Assembly (NCBI RefSeq): GCF_004322855.1
Contig: NZ_CP036402.1
Location: 992,001-1,056,000 of the forward strand
Direction: 5' to 3'
Length of the DNA stretch: 64,000 nucleotides
From: Egibacter rhizosphaerae
GTDB taxonomy: Bacteria; Actinomycetota; Nitriliruptoria; Euzebyales; Egibacteraceae
Under the pieces are notes generated by a model. It was not told where the DNA came from. It saw nothing but the letters and a program-made list of their open reading frames with translations, and searched no databases. A program made the position numbers and the translations under genes. This document shows positions 53,082-62,779 of the stretch, piece after piece. How positions within the stretch are numbered: position 1 is the stretch's first letter; every line of letters starts with the position of its first letter.

Positions 53082-53272
53082 GGCTGGGTCTCCTTGCGAT
53101 CAGAGCGCCGTGTTCGCGGCGCGCGGTGAAACGGTTCCGCCGGGCAGGCAGGTCAGGGACGTGCTCTGCCGTTGCGACCGGGTCCCTTTGCCGGGACCGC
53201 CCGGCGATGCCGCTCCCACGCCGATCGTCGGACTCGTCGACCCTTCGGCCACGCCCGTCGGGGCCGGGAAGC

Positions 53273-53329
53273 CAGTTCTCAGTGGTGGTGGCTGCGGCCG
53301 CAGGGTGCAGCCACCACCACTGACAACTG
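53273..53329. promoter_or_regulatory. long hairpin in the rpsO-pnp spacer, probable RNase III site
   Basis: CAGTGGTGGTGGCTGC (53280-53295) pairs perfectly with GCAGCCACCACCACTG (53307-53322) over 16 bp with an 11-nt loop. After a 2x2 internal loop, CAGTT (53273-53277) pairs with AACTG (53325-53329). It lies in the leader of pnp. In E. coli and Streptomyces a hairpin here is cut by RNase III and drives PNPase autocontrol. The rest of the 404-nt spacer shows no gene. Confidence 0.8.
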
Positions 53330-53485
53330 ACACTCGCGCCCTCGCGGGCGTGAATGGCCGGGCGGTGCAGGGTCATGTCGACGTCCAGAACGATCGGTGC
53401 GCGGGTTGGCGGCGCGAGGTCAGTGCCGTGCGGGAGGGCCCCGAGCACGACGAAGCCGAGCCCACCGGGGCTCGGCCTGAACGAC

Positions 53486-53758
53486 TCAACGGCGGATGCC
53501 GAGGCGCCGGATGAGCGAGCGATACCGCTCGACATCTGTGCGGTACAGGTAGTCCAGCAACCGTCGGCGCTGCCCCACGAGCTGGAGCAGTCCCCGCCGG
53601 GTGTGGTGATCCTTGTGGTGGGTCTTGAGGTGCTCGGTGAGGTGGCTGATCCGATGGGTCATCAGCGCGACCTGCACCTCGGGCGACCCGGTGTCCCCCT
53701 CGTGAGTGGCGTACTCCTGGATGATCTCGTCTTTGTTCTTGAGGCTGCTCTTGGCCAC
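53486..53758 (-). CDS. rpsO: 30S ribosomal protein S15
   Basis: 90 residues, normal length. Binds 16S rRNA helices and early assembly intermediates. [39 protein letters not shown], then [48 protein letters not shown], which is the standard S15 sequence in segments of 20 or fewer here ([36 protein letters not shown]). GTG 53758 is preceded by AAGGAG 5 nt upstream. It heads the rpsO-pnp-M16-dapB group and is divergent from an RlpA-like gene. The 274-nt divergent region shows no other feature. Confidence 0.97.
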   Translation of the reverse strand: MAKSSLKNKDEIIQEYATHEGDTGSPEVQVALMTHRISHLTEHLKTHHKDHHTRRGLLQLVGQRRRLLDYLYRTDVERYRSLIRRLGIRR

Positions 53759-54032
53759 CGAATCTCCTTGCTCTGTGACGGGCCCGGCGGATGGACCTCG
53801 CAGCGACCCCGGCGGGCGTCTGCTGGTCGGGAGCCGGCTCTCGCCTGGTGGCCGGCGACGGCTCTCCTCGTCCGCGTCGTGTTCCGCGGCGGACGCGCAC
53901 CCCAATCCGGGCACGAACGATGACCGCTCGGGCGAGCGATCACGCCTCAGTCTGCCACCACCGAGCCCGCCGGGCAACTGAGCCCCCTCGCATCGCTCAA
54001 CCCTCCGGTCGCGACGGTCGATACTCCACGGG

Positions 54033-55058
54033 ATGCCGTGCCCCCTGTCGTCCCGAGGAGCCGGGCGTCGCGTGCTCCTCGGGATCACGCTCGCCCTGGC
54101 GCTGGCGGCCTGCTCGTCGGAGGCCGAGCCCACCGCAGCGCCCGAGCGTGCCGGCCCGCCGACCCCTCCCGTCGACCTCAGTGCCTCGGGCCCCGCCTCG
54201 AGCGCTGCCGGCAGCCCCGGGACCGGTAGCGACGCGATCGACCGCGAGGCCGAGCGCGCGGGTCCGGCGATCCCGGACCTCACGGGCGCTCCCGTCGAAG
54301 CCGCCCTGGCCGAGGTGCGGGCCGCCGGGCTCACGCCGCAGGTCGTCGCCCTCGAGCCCGACGATCCCGACGATCCCGACGATGGCGGGCCGAGCCCGTC
54401 GATGGTGGCCGACGAGGTCGTGACGGGACAGCAGCCGGGCCCGGGCGATCAGGTCGGTGGAACGGTCACCCTGTGGATCGGGGACCCGCCGGCGCCCCCA
54501 CCTCCACCGCAGAACCCCGAACCGACGGCTCCGGCCGCGGACCCGGACAGCACCGGCGGTGCGCCGGACGCCGACGCGCCCGACGATTCCGGCGAGGCGG
54601 ACGGATCCCCGGACTCTGACGGCACGCCCGACGACTCGCACGAGCCGAACGCGGGCGGGGACGACCCGGCGGCGGCTGCTCCAGAGCACACGCCGAGCGC
54701 CGAGGCGGCCACCGACGACGACGCCCCCGGCCGAGTCAACATTCGAACGATCGACCCTCCCGAGCCCGGCACCGAACTCTCCGGGCCGGCGTCCTGGTAC
54801 GGGCCCGGCTTCGCCGGGCGGGGCGACGCATGCGGGTCCCGCTTCGACCCCGACGAGCTGACAATCGCCACCCGGGAGCTGCGCTGCGGCACGATCGTCG
54901 AGGTCGCCGGCCCGGCGGGCACGATCGAGGCGACGGTCACCGACTGGGGTCCCGCCGAGTGGACCGGGCGTCGGTTCGATCTCTCGAGAGCGACCTTCGC
55001 GAGGGTTGCGAGCTTGGGTGCCGGTGAGGCTCCCGTGACGCTCACGGTCGTGGACTGA
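54033..55058 (+). CDS. RlpA-like lipoprotein with PASTA domain
   Basis: 341 residues. Signal [20 protein letters not shown] with lipobox [10 protein letters not shown] (cysteine about 27). Then a PASTA domain at about 74-148 ([36 protein letters not shown]), a long acidic Pro-rich linker, and a C-terminal double-psi beta-barrel of RlpA ([59 protein letters not shown]). RlpA-type domains act on peptidoglycan glycan strands; PASTA domains bind muropeptides or beta-lactams. Only Asp of the RlpA catalytic pair is plainly seen. It is a single gene between the nusA-operon and rpsO regions on the opposite strand. Confidence 0.85.
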   Translation: MPCPLSSRGAGRRVLLGITLALALAACSSEAEPTAAPERAGPPTPPVDLSASGPASSAAGSPGTGSDAIDREAERAGPAIPDLTGAPVEAALAEVRAAGLTPQVVALEPDDPDDPDDGGPSPSMVADEVVTGQQPGPGDQVGGTVTLWIGDPPAPPPPPQNPEPTAPAADPDSTGGAPDADAPDDSGEADGSPDSDGTPDDSHEPNAGGDDPAAAAPEHTPSAEAATDDDAPGRVNIRTIDPPEPGTELSGPASWYGPGFAGRGDACGSRFDPDELTIATRELRCGTIVEVAGPAGTIEATVTDWGPAEWTGRRFDLSRATFARVASLGAGEAPVTLTVVD

Positions 55059-55083
55059 GCGCCGGACCCCGAGGCCGGGGCGA

Positions 55084-55497
55084 TCAGCCGCGCCGGCGGC
55101 GCACCGCGAGCGCGAGCACGACACCGAGCGCAGCGCCGGCGAACGGTGCCAGTCCCTGGGCGGTCGCCCCTCGCAGGACCGCGGGCACGAGCTCGAGCAC
55201 GCCGCCGGGCAGGAGCGCGAGGAGCAGGGGCCAGCCGGCCACGAGGCCGAGCGGCCCCGCGAGCAACCAGCGCAGGCCCGGCTCGGGCTTCGCGCGACGG
55301 GCGAGCTCGAGGCGCAGGGCGGTCCCGACCGCCCACCCGCCGATGACGCGGGCACCGATCCTGGCGACGACGGCCGGCTCGGCGCCCCACAACGTCGCGA
55401 GGGCACCGGCCATCAGGTCGCCGACCACCACGAGCCCGAGCCCGGCCACGACGTAGCCGAGCTGCAGCATCCGCCGCGACAGAGGCCGCCCGGCCAT
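55084..55497 (-). CDS. small multi-pass membrane protein
   Basis: 137 residues. Four hydrophobic segments (LGYVVAGLGLVVVGDLMAGAL, GARVIGGWAVGTALRLEL, WLLAGPLGLVAGWPLLLALL, GLAPFAGAALGVVLALAVRR). No family recognised. Its ATG lies 5 nt after the ribF stop, so it is probably the last gene of the rimP-ribF operon and translationally coupled. It is convergent with the RlpA-like gene. Confidence 0.6.
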   Translation of the reverse strand: MAGRPLSRRMLQLGYVVAGLGLVVVGDLMAGALATLWGAEPAVVARIGARVIGGWAVGTALRLELARRAKPEPGLRWLLAGPLGLVAGWPLLLALLPGGVLELVPAVLRGATAQGLAPFAGAALGVVLALAVRRRRG

Positions 55498-55502
55498 CCG
55501 CG

Positions 55503-56477
55503 CTAGACACCGAGCAATCGGGCGACTTCTGCGACGTCCTCGCGCATCTGAGCGACCAGCGCTGACGGCCCCTCGTAGCGGATCTCGTCGCGCACCCGCG
55601 CGCGGAAGTCGAGGGCGACCTCGAGGCCGTACAGATCCTCGTCCACACCGAGCAGGTAAGCCTCGACCCGTTGCTCCTCACCCGCGAACGTCGGGTTCGT
55701 CCCGACGCTCGTGGCCGCAGGGAGCTGCCGGCCATCCGGGTGGTGCAGCCAGCCGGCGTAGACACCGGAGGCGGGCAACGCGATGCGCGGGTCAACCTGG
55801 AGGTTGGCCGTGGGGAATCCGAGCTCCCGGCCCCGCTGGTCACCACGGACGACGATCCCGTCGATGACGTGGGGACGGCCGAGCATGCGGGCCGCCAGCT
55901 CGACGCCGCCCTCGGCCAGCGCATCGCGGATGGTGGTCGACGAGATGACGGCTCCCTCGGTCTCGCGCAGGTCCACGGGCTCGGCGACGAACCCCCGCTC
56001 CTCGCCGAGCGCGCGCAGAACGTCGACGTCGCCGGCAGCGCGGTGACCGAAGCGGAAGTTCGCTCCGACGACGACGTGGGCCGCACGCAACGATCCCGCG
56101 AGCACCTTGTCGACGAAGGCGTCCGGTGCCCGGTGCCGAAGGTCGTCGTCGAACGGCAGGACGACGACGAGGTCGACGCCCGTCGATGCCAGCGTCGCCG
56201 CCCGTCGCGGCAACGTCTGCAGCAACGGCGGCTGACTGCCCGGCCGCACCACCTCCATGGGATGCCGGTCGAAGGTCACGACGACGCTGCGCAGCGATTG
56301 CTGCCGGGCTGCCTGCAGCGCGCGTTCGATGATCGTTCGGTGACCCCGGTGCACGCCGTCGAAGAACCCGATCGACACCGCCGACGGACGAGGCTCGACC
56401 GCGTCCGGGTCACCGACGACCCGCACGTCCCACAGGTCGGGGGTCGGTCCCAGTTCGTCCCAGGCCGAGCCGGTCAT
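55503..56477 (-). CDS. ribF: bifunctional riboflavin kinase / FAD synthetase
   Basis: 324 residues. Makes FMN from riboflavin and FAD from FMN. N-terminal FAD synthetase: VSIGFFDGVHRGHRTIIERAL with the HxGH nucleotide motif, VVTFDRHPMEVVRP, VVGANFRFGHRAAGDVDVLR, EGAVISSTTIRDALAEG with SSTxIR. C-terminal kinase: GIVVRGDQRGRELGFPTANLQVD (GFPTAN), GVYAGWLHHPDG, VGTNPTFAGEEQRVEAYLLGVD. ATG 56477 overlaps the truB stop (ATGA). Confidence 0.96.
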   Translation of the reverse strand: MTGSAWDELGPTPDLWDVRVVGDPDAVEPRPSAVSIGFFDGVHRGHRTIIERALQAARQQSLRSVVVTFDRHPMEVVRPGSQPPLLQTLPRRAATLASTGVDLVVVLPFDDDLRHRAPDAFVDKVLAGSLRAAHVVVGANFRFGHRAAGDVDVLRALGEERGFVAEPVDLRETEGAVISSTTIRDALAEGGVELAARMLGRPHVIDGIVVRGDQRGRELGFPTANLQVDPRIALPASGVYAGWLHHPDGRQLPAATSVGTNPTFAGEEQRVEAYLLGVDEDLYGLEVALDFRARVRDEIRYEGPSALVAQMREDVAEVARLLGV

Positions 56478-57361
56478 CCCGCAAACACCGCACGCGGTCG
56501 CGCTGCCCCCCGCTCGTCCTCGACCATCGCGAGCAACCGACCGTCCTCGTCGAGGACCGCCACCGGGCCGTCCTGCGCGGTCGCGGACAGCGGCCTCCCG
56601 TGCCCGATCGCCTGCGCGTCGCCCGCGTCCACCGTGATCGCGGGGTAGTCGGCGACGGCCGACGCCATCGACAGGACCGCCTCGGCGACGCGCCCCTGCT
56701 GACCGAGCTCCTCGATCTCCTCCAACGGGCGGGCGTCCGCCACGTCGAACCGTCCCGATCCCAGCCGGCGCAGCGCGGCCAGGTGCGCCCCCACACCGAG
56801 CGCCTCGCCCACGTCGGCGGCGAGCGAGCGGATGTAGGTCCCGGGGCTGCAGGTGACGAGGAACCAGGCCTGGGCCTCGGCTCCCGGGACGAACTCGCTC
56901 AGCACGAGCTCGTGGATGTCGACCTCCCGCGCCTCCCGGGCGACGGTCTCGCCACGACGAGCCTTCTCGTGCAGCCGCTCACCGCCGACCTTGACCGCGG
57001 ACACCATCGGCGGCACCTGCTCGATCCGCCCGGTGAATCCGTGCAACACCTCGCAGAAGGCCTCCTCGGTGACCCCTGACGGGTCCGCGGTCGCCACGAC
57101 CTCGCCCTCGGCGTCGAGCGTCGTGGTCGACACGCCGAGCCGCATGTGCGCCTCGTAGGTCTTCCGCGACGCCTGCAGGTAGGGCACCAGCCGCGTCGCT
57201 CGGCCCAGCGCGACGACGAGCACGCCGGTGGCTTGGGGGTCGAGCGTCCCGGCGTGGCCGACCTTCTTCTGCCCTGCGGCCTTGCGCACGCGCGCGACGA
57301 CATCGTGGCTGGTCAGCCCGGCGGGCTTGTCGATGACGAGCACGCCGTCGATGCGCGTCAC
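56474..57361 (-). CDS. truB: tRNA pseudouridine(55) synthase TruB
   Basis: 295 residues. Isomerises U55 in the tRNA T loop. GVLVIDKPAGLTSHDVVARVR at the N terminus, VGHAGTLDPQATGVLVVALGRATRL with the catalytic Asp, KTYEAHMRLGVSTTTLDAEGE, QVPPMVSAVKVGGERLHEKARRGE, VTCSPGTYIRSLAADVGEALGVGAHL, all the standard motifs. GTG 57361 overlaps the rbfA stop (GTGA). C-terminal PUA-like end present. Confidence 0.97.
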   Translation of the reverse strand: MTRIDGVLVIDKPAGLTSHDVVARVRKAAGQKKVGHAGTLDPQATGVLVVALGRATRLVPYLQASRKTYEAHMRLGVSTTTLDAEGEVVATADPSGVTEEAFCEVLHGFTGRIEQVPPMVSAVKVGGERLHEKARRGETVAREAREVDIHELVLSEFVPGAEAQAWFLVTCSPGTYIRSLAADVGEALGVGAHLAALRRLGSGRFDVADARPLEEIEELGQQGRVAEAVLSMASAVADYPAITVDAGDAQAIGHGRPLSATAQDGPVAVLDEDGRLLAMVEDERGAARPRAVFAG

Positions 57362-57729
57362 CCCTCGTCCTCCTCCGCTGCGCTCGGCTGTTGGTCCGCG
57401 ACCTCGCGCAGCAGCGCCTCGATGCGTTGGCCGTGCTCGGTCGCCGGGTCCGCGACGAAGTGTAGATCCGGCACGCGCTTGAGCCGCACGCTGCGTGCCA
57501 GTTGCCGCCGCAGCGCAGCCGCCGCGTGGGCCAGCCCCTCTGCGGTGGCGGCCCGTACGGCCTCGTCGTCCTCGAGGACGGTGTAGTACACCTCGGCCTG
57601 GCCCAGGTCGGGGCTCGTGCGCACCCCGGTGATCGTGACGAACCCGATGCGGGGGTCCTTGAGACCTCGCACCGCTTCGGCGAGCACCTCCCTGAGCTGC
57701 TCGTCGACCCGTCGCATCCGCTCGCTCAC
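57358..57729 (-). CDS. rbfA: ribosome-binding factor A
   Basis: 123 residues. Late 30S maturation factor of the KH-fold. VSERMRRVDEQLREVLAEAVRGL, DPRIGFVTITGVRTSPDLGQAEVYYTVL, then LRRQLARSVRLKRVPDLHFVADPATEHGQRIEALLREV with the PxLhF motif. GTG 57729 was chosen with AGGAG 6 nt upstream; an upstream in-frame extension has no such signal. Acidic C-terminal end. Confidence 0.95.
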   Translation of the reverse strand: MSERMRRVDEQLREVLAEAVRGLKDPRIGFVTITGVRTSPDLGQAEVYYTVLEDDEAVRAATAEGLAHAAAALRRQLARSVRLKRVPDLHFVADPATEHGQRIEALLREVADQQPSAAEEDEG

Positions 57730-57810
57730 CGTTCGCTCCTCGCCGTGGTCACCCGGCCGGTGCGGCCGAGCCTTCCCGATCCCCCTGGGCACCGGCCGTA
57801 CAGCCGCCGT

Positions 57811-58104
57811 TCATGATTCCGTCTGGACGATCTCGACGCTGAAGCCGATCACCTCGACGCGCGGGTCGCCCGCACAGATCTTCTCGACCGACTGGGCGAC
57901 CTTGCGGGCGCCCACCTCGGACGACGCCGCGATCGCGACCCCGAGTGTGGCGCGCTGCCACAGGTCCTGATCGCCCAACTCGGCGACCGAGACGTCCAGG
58001 TCATTGCGCAGCCGCCGAACGAGCGACCTCACCGGTCCCCGGCGCTCCTTCAGGGAGGAGGCCCCGGGCACGTGGAGCTCTACGGTGACGAGTGCGGCGA
58101 GCAA
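57811..58104 (-). CDS. DUF503 (YlxP-like) protein
   Basis: 97 residues. VTVELHVPGASSLKERRGPVRSLVRRLRNDLDVSVAEL, DLWQRATLGVAIAASSEVGARKVAQSVEKI: a compact alpha-beta protein that normally sits between infB and rbfA (YlxP in Bacillus). No biochemical role is proven. The start is TTG with no convincing Shine-Dalgarno sequence; no other start exists upstream before the infB stop. Confidence 0.85.
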   Translation of the reverse strand: MLAALVTVELHVPGASSLKERRGPVRSLVRRLRNDLDVSVAELGDQDLWQRATLGVAIAASSEVGARKVAQSVEKICAGDPRVEVIGFSVEIVQTES

Positions 58105-58132
58105 GGCAGCGCGCGTCCCGGTCGGCGAACCG

Positions 58133-61108
58133 TCAGACCCGAGGGACCTCGCGCTGCTCGAAGACCTCGAACTCGTCGCCGACGTGCACGTCCTGGAACT
58201 TGTCGAGGCCGACGCCGCACTCGTAGCCCTGCTGCACCTCGTTCGCGTCGCTTTTGAAGCGCTTCAGGGACGCGAGCTTGTCCTCGCCGACGACGACCCC
58301 GTCGCGAATGACGCGGGTCTGCGCGTGACGCTTGATCGAGCCCTCGGTGACGTAGGAGCCGAACACGAACCCGACGCGCGGGACCTTGAAGATCTCCCGG
58401 ACCTCCGCCCGGCCGAGCACGACCTCCTCGTACTCGGGCGCGAGCATGCCCTTCACCGCTCGCTCGATGTCCTCGACGGCCTGGTAGATGACCGAGTAAC
58501 TGCGAACGTCGACGCCGGTCTCCTCGATCAGCTTCCGGGCGTTCGCCTCGGGCCGCACGTTGAAGGCGATGATGATCGCGTCGGATGCCTCGGCGAGGTT
58601 CACGTCGCTCTCGGTCACCGCGCCGGCGCCCTTGTTGATGACGCGGATCCTCACCTCGGGCAGTTCGAGCTTCTCGATCGCGTCGGCGAGGGCCTCCACG
58701 GAGCCGCCGACGTCCCCCTTGATGATGAGGTTGAGCGTCTGCAGCTCCCCCTCGGCGATCGCCCCGGACAGGTCGTCCAGGGAGATCGAGGTCCGCTGCT
58801 CGGCGAGCTCCATCTGCCGCTGCCGCGACCTGCGGTTCTCGGCGATCTCGCGGGCCGTGCGCTCGTCCTCGACCACGCGGAACTCGTCGCCGGCCTGAGG
58901 CACGTCGTTGAAGCCGAGGACCTGCACCGGCATGGAGGGGGGCGCCTCCTTCACCTGTCGGCCGTCCGCGGCGAACATCGCACGCACGCGGCCGCTGGCG
59001 GTACCGGCCACGAGGTTGTCACTCACCTTGAGCGTCCCAGCCTGCACCAGGACCGTCGCCACCGGCCCGCGCCCACGGTCGAGGTAGCCCTCGATCACGG
59101 CGCCGCGAGCCTCCCGGTTCGGATTCGCGGCGAGCTCCGCGATGTCGGCCTGCAACAGGACCATCTCGAGAAGGTCGTCGATCCCGAGCCCCGCGAGCGC
59201 GGAGACCTCGACCATGGTGGTCTGGCCACCGAACTCCTCGGCCACGAGATCGTGCTCGGTGAGCTGGCTACGCACCCGGTTCGGGTCGGCCCCCTCGCGA
59301 TCGACCTTGTTGATCGCCACGATGATCGGGACCTCGGCGGCCTGGATGTGGTTGATCGCCTCGACGGTCTGGGGCATCACGCCGTCGTCGGCCGCCACGA
59401 CCAGGATCGCGACGTCGGTGACGCTCGCACCGCGGGCACGCATCTGCGTGAACGCTTCGTGGCCGGGCGTGTCGATGAACGTGATGTGCCGGTCGTTCTT
59501 CTCGACCTGGTAGGCGCCGATGTGCTGGGTGATGCCCCCGCTCTCGCGGGCGATCACGTTGGTCTCGCGGATCGCGTCGAGCAACTTCGTCTTGCCGTGG
59601 TCGACGTGGCCCATCACCGTGACCACGGGTGCCCGCAGCTCGACCTGGCTCGGGTCGTCATCCTCCTCGGGGCCGAACTCCAGCTCCTCGGGGGTGACGA
59701 AGCGGACCTCGGCCTCCAGCTCGGTGGCGACGAGCTCGATGAGGTCCTGCGAGAGCGACTGCGTCACCGTCACCATCTCGCCGAGCCCGAACAGCACCCG
59801 CACCACGTCGGTCGGGTTGACGCCGAACTGCTTCGCCAGCTCGGAGACGGTCACACCGGGCACGACGTCGACCGGACCGTCGACACTGGCCTTGACCGGG
59901 CCGGACTGCTTGCGCCGCGGGCGGTTGTCCTGCTCGAACTGCTCCTGCGGAGTCAGTTCACGCTGCTTGCCCTTCTTGCCCTTCTTGCCCTTCTTGCCGC
60001 CGCGGCCGGGACCCCCACCGGGGCCGCCGGGGCCGCCACCGGGACCGCCACCGGGACCTCCGCCCGGGGCGCCACCGGGACCACGACCCGGCCCACCGGA
60101 GGGGCCGCCACCGCCAGGCTTGGGCGGCGCGCTGCGCTGCTGTTGGCCGTCACCCGGGGAACCGCGCCCCTGGGTGGGCTGGCGCTCGGCGGGACGCTCC
60201 CCGCTCCCCTCGCGCGGCGCGGGCTTGACGGGGGGCGGGATCGAGCGACGGCCGGAGCCCTCCTTGGGTAGGTCCGGCTCGACCCGCCGACGGGCCTCGA
60301 CCGGCGAACCCGTCGATGCCGGCGTCGACGGCCGCGCGGGCCGAGTCGGCTGGCCCGGGCGTGGCGGTGTCCCCGGACGCGGGACGCCCGGCTGCCCCTG
60401 GGCGGGGGCGTCGGCCTCGGTGTCCTCCTGCGGGGACTGCTGAGGCGATGCCTCCTTGGCGCTGGCGGGTTGAACGACGCTCTCCTTCGCCACATCGCGT
60501 GCCGAGGGGGGCGTGGCAGCGGGCTCTTCGGCCTGCGCTGCGGGCTCCTCGGCCGCGGGCTGGGACTCCTCCGCCTCCTCGGCGGAGGCCGGTTCGGGTG
60601 CGGCCTCGGCGGCGGGCGCGCTCTGCGCATCCGCCGGCGCCTGCGTCTCGGTGGAATCGAGTGGGGCGGGCTCGGCCTCTTCGGTCTCGCCGCCGACACT
60701 CACGCCCCCGCCGCTGTCGCCGGGACGATACGGCGTGGTCGCCGGCCGGAAGCGACGTGCCGGCTGACGTCCCGCTTGCTGAGCGTCACCGTCGTCGCCC
60801 GCGGCTTCCTGCTCCTGTTGCTGGCGCAGGTGAGGGGGAAGGATGCGCCGAGCCTTCGCCTCCGCCGGGGGGGTCTGCAACTCCTCGAGGTCGTACTGCT
60901 CCGCCTCGCGGCGCTGCCGCTCCTCCTCGGCCTTGCGGCGCTCCTCGCGCTGCTTGCCCAGGCTGTCGCGGAACCGCTGGGCGTCGGGGGCCGCGACCGT
61001 GGAGGAGTGCGACTTCGCCTCGATGCCGAGCTCATCCAGGCGCCGAATGACCTCCTTGTTGGGGAGGCCGGTCTCCCTGGCCAGCTCGTAGATGCGAACC
61101 TTGCTCAC
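58133..61108 (-). CDS. infB: translation initiation factor IF-2
   Basis: 991 residues. GTPase that brings fMet-tRNA to the 30S subunit. N terminus SKVRIYELARETGLPNKEVI, a charged coil (REERRKAEEERQRREAEQ), then a very long disordered region to about 400 rich in Pro, Ala, Glu and, at 360-400, GGP repeats ending GKKGKKGKKGK. The IF-2 core follows: VTVSELAKQFGVNPTDVVRVL, G1 GHVDHGKTKLLDAI (from 500), G2 SGGITQHIGAYQV, DTPGHEAFTQMRARGA, NKVDREGADPNRV; the C-terminal domains end with VEVFEQ-like FEVFEQREVPRV. GTG 61108 has GGGAG 7 nt upstream. Confidence 0.97.
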   Translation of the reverse strand: MSKVRIYELARETGLPNKEVIRRLDELGIEAKSHSSTVAAPDAQRFRDSLGKQREERRKAEEERQRREAEQYDLEELQTPPAEAKARRILPPHLRQQQEQEAAGDDGDAQQAGRQPARRFRPATTPYRPGDSGGGVSVGGETEEAEPAPLDSTETQAPADAQSAPAAEAAPEPASAEEAEESQPAAEEPAAQAEEPAATPPSARDVAKESVVQPASAKEASPQQSPQEDTEADAPAQGQPGVPRPGTPPRPGQPTRPARPSTPASTGSPVEARRRVEPDLPKEGSGRRSIPPPVKPAPREGSGERPAERQPTQGRGSPGDGQQQRSAPPKPGGGGPSGGPGRGPGGAPGGGPGGGPGGGPGGPGGGPGRGGKKGKKGKKGKQRELTPQEQFEQDNRPRRKQSGPVKASVDGPVDVVPGVTVSELAKQFGVNPTDVVRVLFGLGEMVTVTQSLSQDLIELVATELEAEVRFVTPEELEFGPEEDDDPSQVELRAPVVTVMGHVDHGKTKLLDAIRETNVIARESGGITQHIGAYQVEKNDRHITFIDTPGHEAFTQMRARGASVTDVAILVVAADDGVMPQTVEAINHIQAAEVPIIVAINKVDREGADPNRVRSQLTEHDLVAEEFGGQTTMVEVSALAGLGIDDLLEMVLLQADIAELAANPNREARGAVIEGYLDRGRGPVATVLVQAGTLKVSDNLVAGTASGRVRAMFAADGRQVKEAPPSMPVQVLGFNDVPQAGDEFRVVEDERTAREIAENRRSRQRQMELAEQRTSISLDDLSGAIAEGELQTLNLIIKGDVGGSVEALADAIEKLELPEVRIRVINKGAGAVTESDVNLAEASDAIIIAFNVRPEANARKLIEETGVDVRSYSVIYQAVEDIERAVKGMLAPEYEEVVLGRAEVREIFKVPRVGFVFGSYVTEGSIKRHAQTRVIRDGVVVGEDKLASLKRFKSDANEVQQGYECGVGLDKFQDVHVGDEFEVFEQREVPRV

Positions 61109-61112
61109 CTGC

Positions 61113-61526
61113 TCACTCCCTGACGACGGCGTCGTCGCGCCGCTGGCCGCCGCCCTTGGCGGCGCCGCGCGTTGCGTTGGCCGAGCCCGGAGGACCGTCG
61201 GACGGCCCCGCCTGGGCATTGCGGATGTCTCGTCGTGCCTCGCCGAAGCTCGCCCGGAGGCGCGCCGCATCGACGTCTGCGTCTGGTGCCCGTAGCGCGC
61301 GACGGAACGGGCGCGCCTCCTTGCGGAGCGCCTGCTCGAGGCAGGCGGCATCCGAACAGAGCCACGCGCCGCGGCCGGGCGCCCGTGCCTCCGGATCGAA
61401 CTCGACCCGGCCACCGCGCACCACAACACGGAGGAGTGTGGTACGTGGCTGGCGGCGGCGGCAACCAACGCACGTCCGGATCGGGACGTGCGCAGCGTCC
61501 GACGCCGATCCCACCTTAGCGCGCAT
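61113..61526 (-). CDS. YlxR family (DUF448) RNA-binding protein
   Basis: 137 residues. Motif VPIRTCVGCRRRQPRTTLLRVVVRG with the CVGCR signature, EFDPEARAPGRGAWLCSDAACLEQALR. YlxR lies between nusA and infB in many genomes and recently has been linked to RNase P. The C-terminal 40 residues are basic and disordered. ATG 61526 has AAGGAG; stop 4 nt before the infB start. Confidence 0.9.
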   Translation of the reverse strand: MRAKVGSASDAAHVPIRTCVGCRRRQPRTTLLRVVVRGGRVEFDPEARAPGRGAWLCSDAACLEQALRKEARPFRRALRAPDADVDAARLRASFGEARRDIRNAQAGPSDGPPGSANATRGAAKGGGQRRDDAVVRE

Positions 61527-61573
61527 GCACCTCCTTGGGGCAGCCCGCCCGCCGCGCGGCCGACGCCGACCGC

Positions 61574-62689
61574 TCACGCGTCGGCGCGCTCGGGGTCGGT
61601 GGTGTCCGGGGTCACCTCGTAGCCCCGCGGCTGCGGGGGCACCACATCGCTCGACAGCGGCGTCCCGAACTCGTCCACCTCGCCACGCTCGTACGCGGCC
61701 TGGAACGCCGCCTGCTCCTCGGCGAACTGCGTCTCGCTCTTGATGTCGATCCGCCAGCCCGTCAGGCGGGCCGCGAGTCGTGCGTTCTGTCCCTCGCGAC
61801 CGATCGCGAGCGAGAGCTGGTAATCGGGCACGATCACGACCGCTGCGGGCGGAGCCTCGTCGTCGTACAGGTACACCTCGCTGACCTTCGCGGGCGAGAG
61901 CGCGTTCGCCACGAACTCGGCGGGTTCCTCGGACCACGGGATGATGTCGACCTTCTCGCCGCCGAGATCCTCCACGATCTGCAGCACCCGACTGCCGCGG
62001 GTGCCCACGCAGCTGCCGACGGCGTCGACGCTGGGATCGTGCGACGCCACTGCGATCTTGGTGCGGTAGCCGGCCTCGCGCGCGGTGCCCTTGATCTCGA
62101 CGATTCCGTCGGTGATCTCCGGTACCTCGAGGGCGAAGAGCTCCTCGACGAGCTTCGGGTGCGAGCGACTGCAAACGATCTGCACGCCCTTGATGGACCT
62201 GCGCACCTCGGTGATGTAGGCGCGCAGGTGCATGCCGTGCACGTAACGTTCCGCCGACACCTGCTCGCTGACCGGGAGGATCGCCTCGGCGTTGCCCAGG
62301 TCGAGCACGATGAGGTTGCGGTCGTGGATCTGCACGCTGCCGCTGACGAGGTCGCCCTCCTTGCCGGAGTACTCCCCGTAGGTCATCTCGCGCTCGGCCT
62401 CGCGCAGCCGCTGCATGAGCACCTGCTTCGCGGTCTGGGCCACGATGCGCCCGAAGTCGCGGGGCACGTCCTCCCACTCGTCGACGACGTTGCCGTCGTC
62501 GTCGAGTTCCTGGGCGAAGACCGAGACCGCGCCCGTCGCGCGATCGATCACCACCCGGGCTTCCTCGGCCTGGCCGCCCTGCCGCTTGTACGCGCTCGCG
62601 AGCGCGCCCTCGAGCGAGGACACGACCGTCTCGAAGTCGATCCCCTTCTCACGCTCGATGCTGCGCAACGCTTCGATCTCGACCCTCAC
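61574..62689 (-). CDS. nusA: transcription termination/antitermination factor NusA
   Basis: 371 residues, the Gram-positive length without the C-terminal acidic repeats of E. coli. N-terminal RNAP-binding domain [23 protein letters not shown]1 domain [35 protein letters not shown]1 [21 protein letters not shown]2 [48 protein letters not shown] 62689 is preceded by GGGGAGG 9 nt upstream. NusA could control its own operon through the leader terminator upstream of rimP. Confidence 0.97.
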   Translation of the reverse strand: MRVEIEALRSIEREKGIDFETVVSSLEGALASAYKRQGGQAEEARVVIDRATGAVSVFAQELDDDGNVVDEWEDVPRDFGRIVAQTAKQVLMQRLREAEREMTYGEYSGKEGDLVSGSVQIHDRNLIVLDLGNAEAILPVSEQVSAERYVHGMHLRAYITEVRRSIKGVQIVCSRSHPKLVEELFALEVPEITDGIVEIKGTAREAGYRTKIAVASHDPSVDAVGSCVGTRGSRVLQIVEDLGGEKVDIIPWSEEPAEFVANALSPAKVSEVYLYDDEAPPAAVVIVPDYQLSLAIGREGQNARLAARLTGWRIDIKSETQFAEEQAAFQAAYERGEVDEFGTPLSSDVVPPQPRGYEVTPDTTDPERADA

Positions 62690-62779
62690 GGCTTGCGTCC
62701 TCCCCTTCTGCGGCCCCGCGCGTCGCACGGCCCCGGCGCGGGCCCCGCGGTGCCCTGCCCGGCGACCGCGCGCCTCGTG

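Noticed and set aside
53082-53485. Additional gene in the rpsO-pnp spacer
   Set aside because: Frames here are low-complexity and interrupted by the perfect hairpin; no Shine-Dalgarno with conserved-looking protein.
58004-60271. 755-residue plus-strand reading frame
   Set aside because: Antisense shadow of infB; composition reflects codon third-position GC of the true gene.
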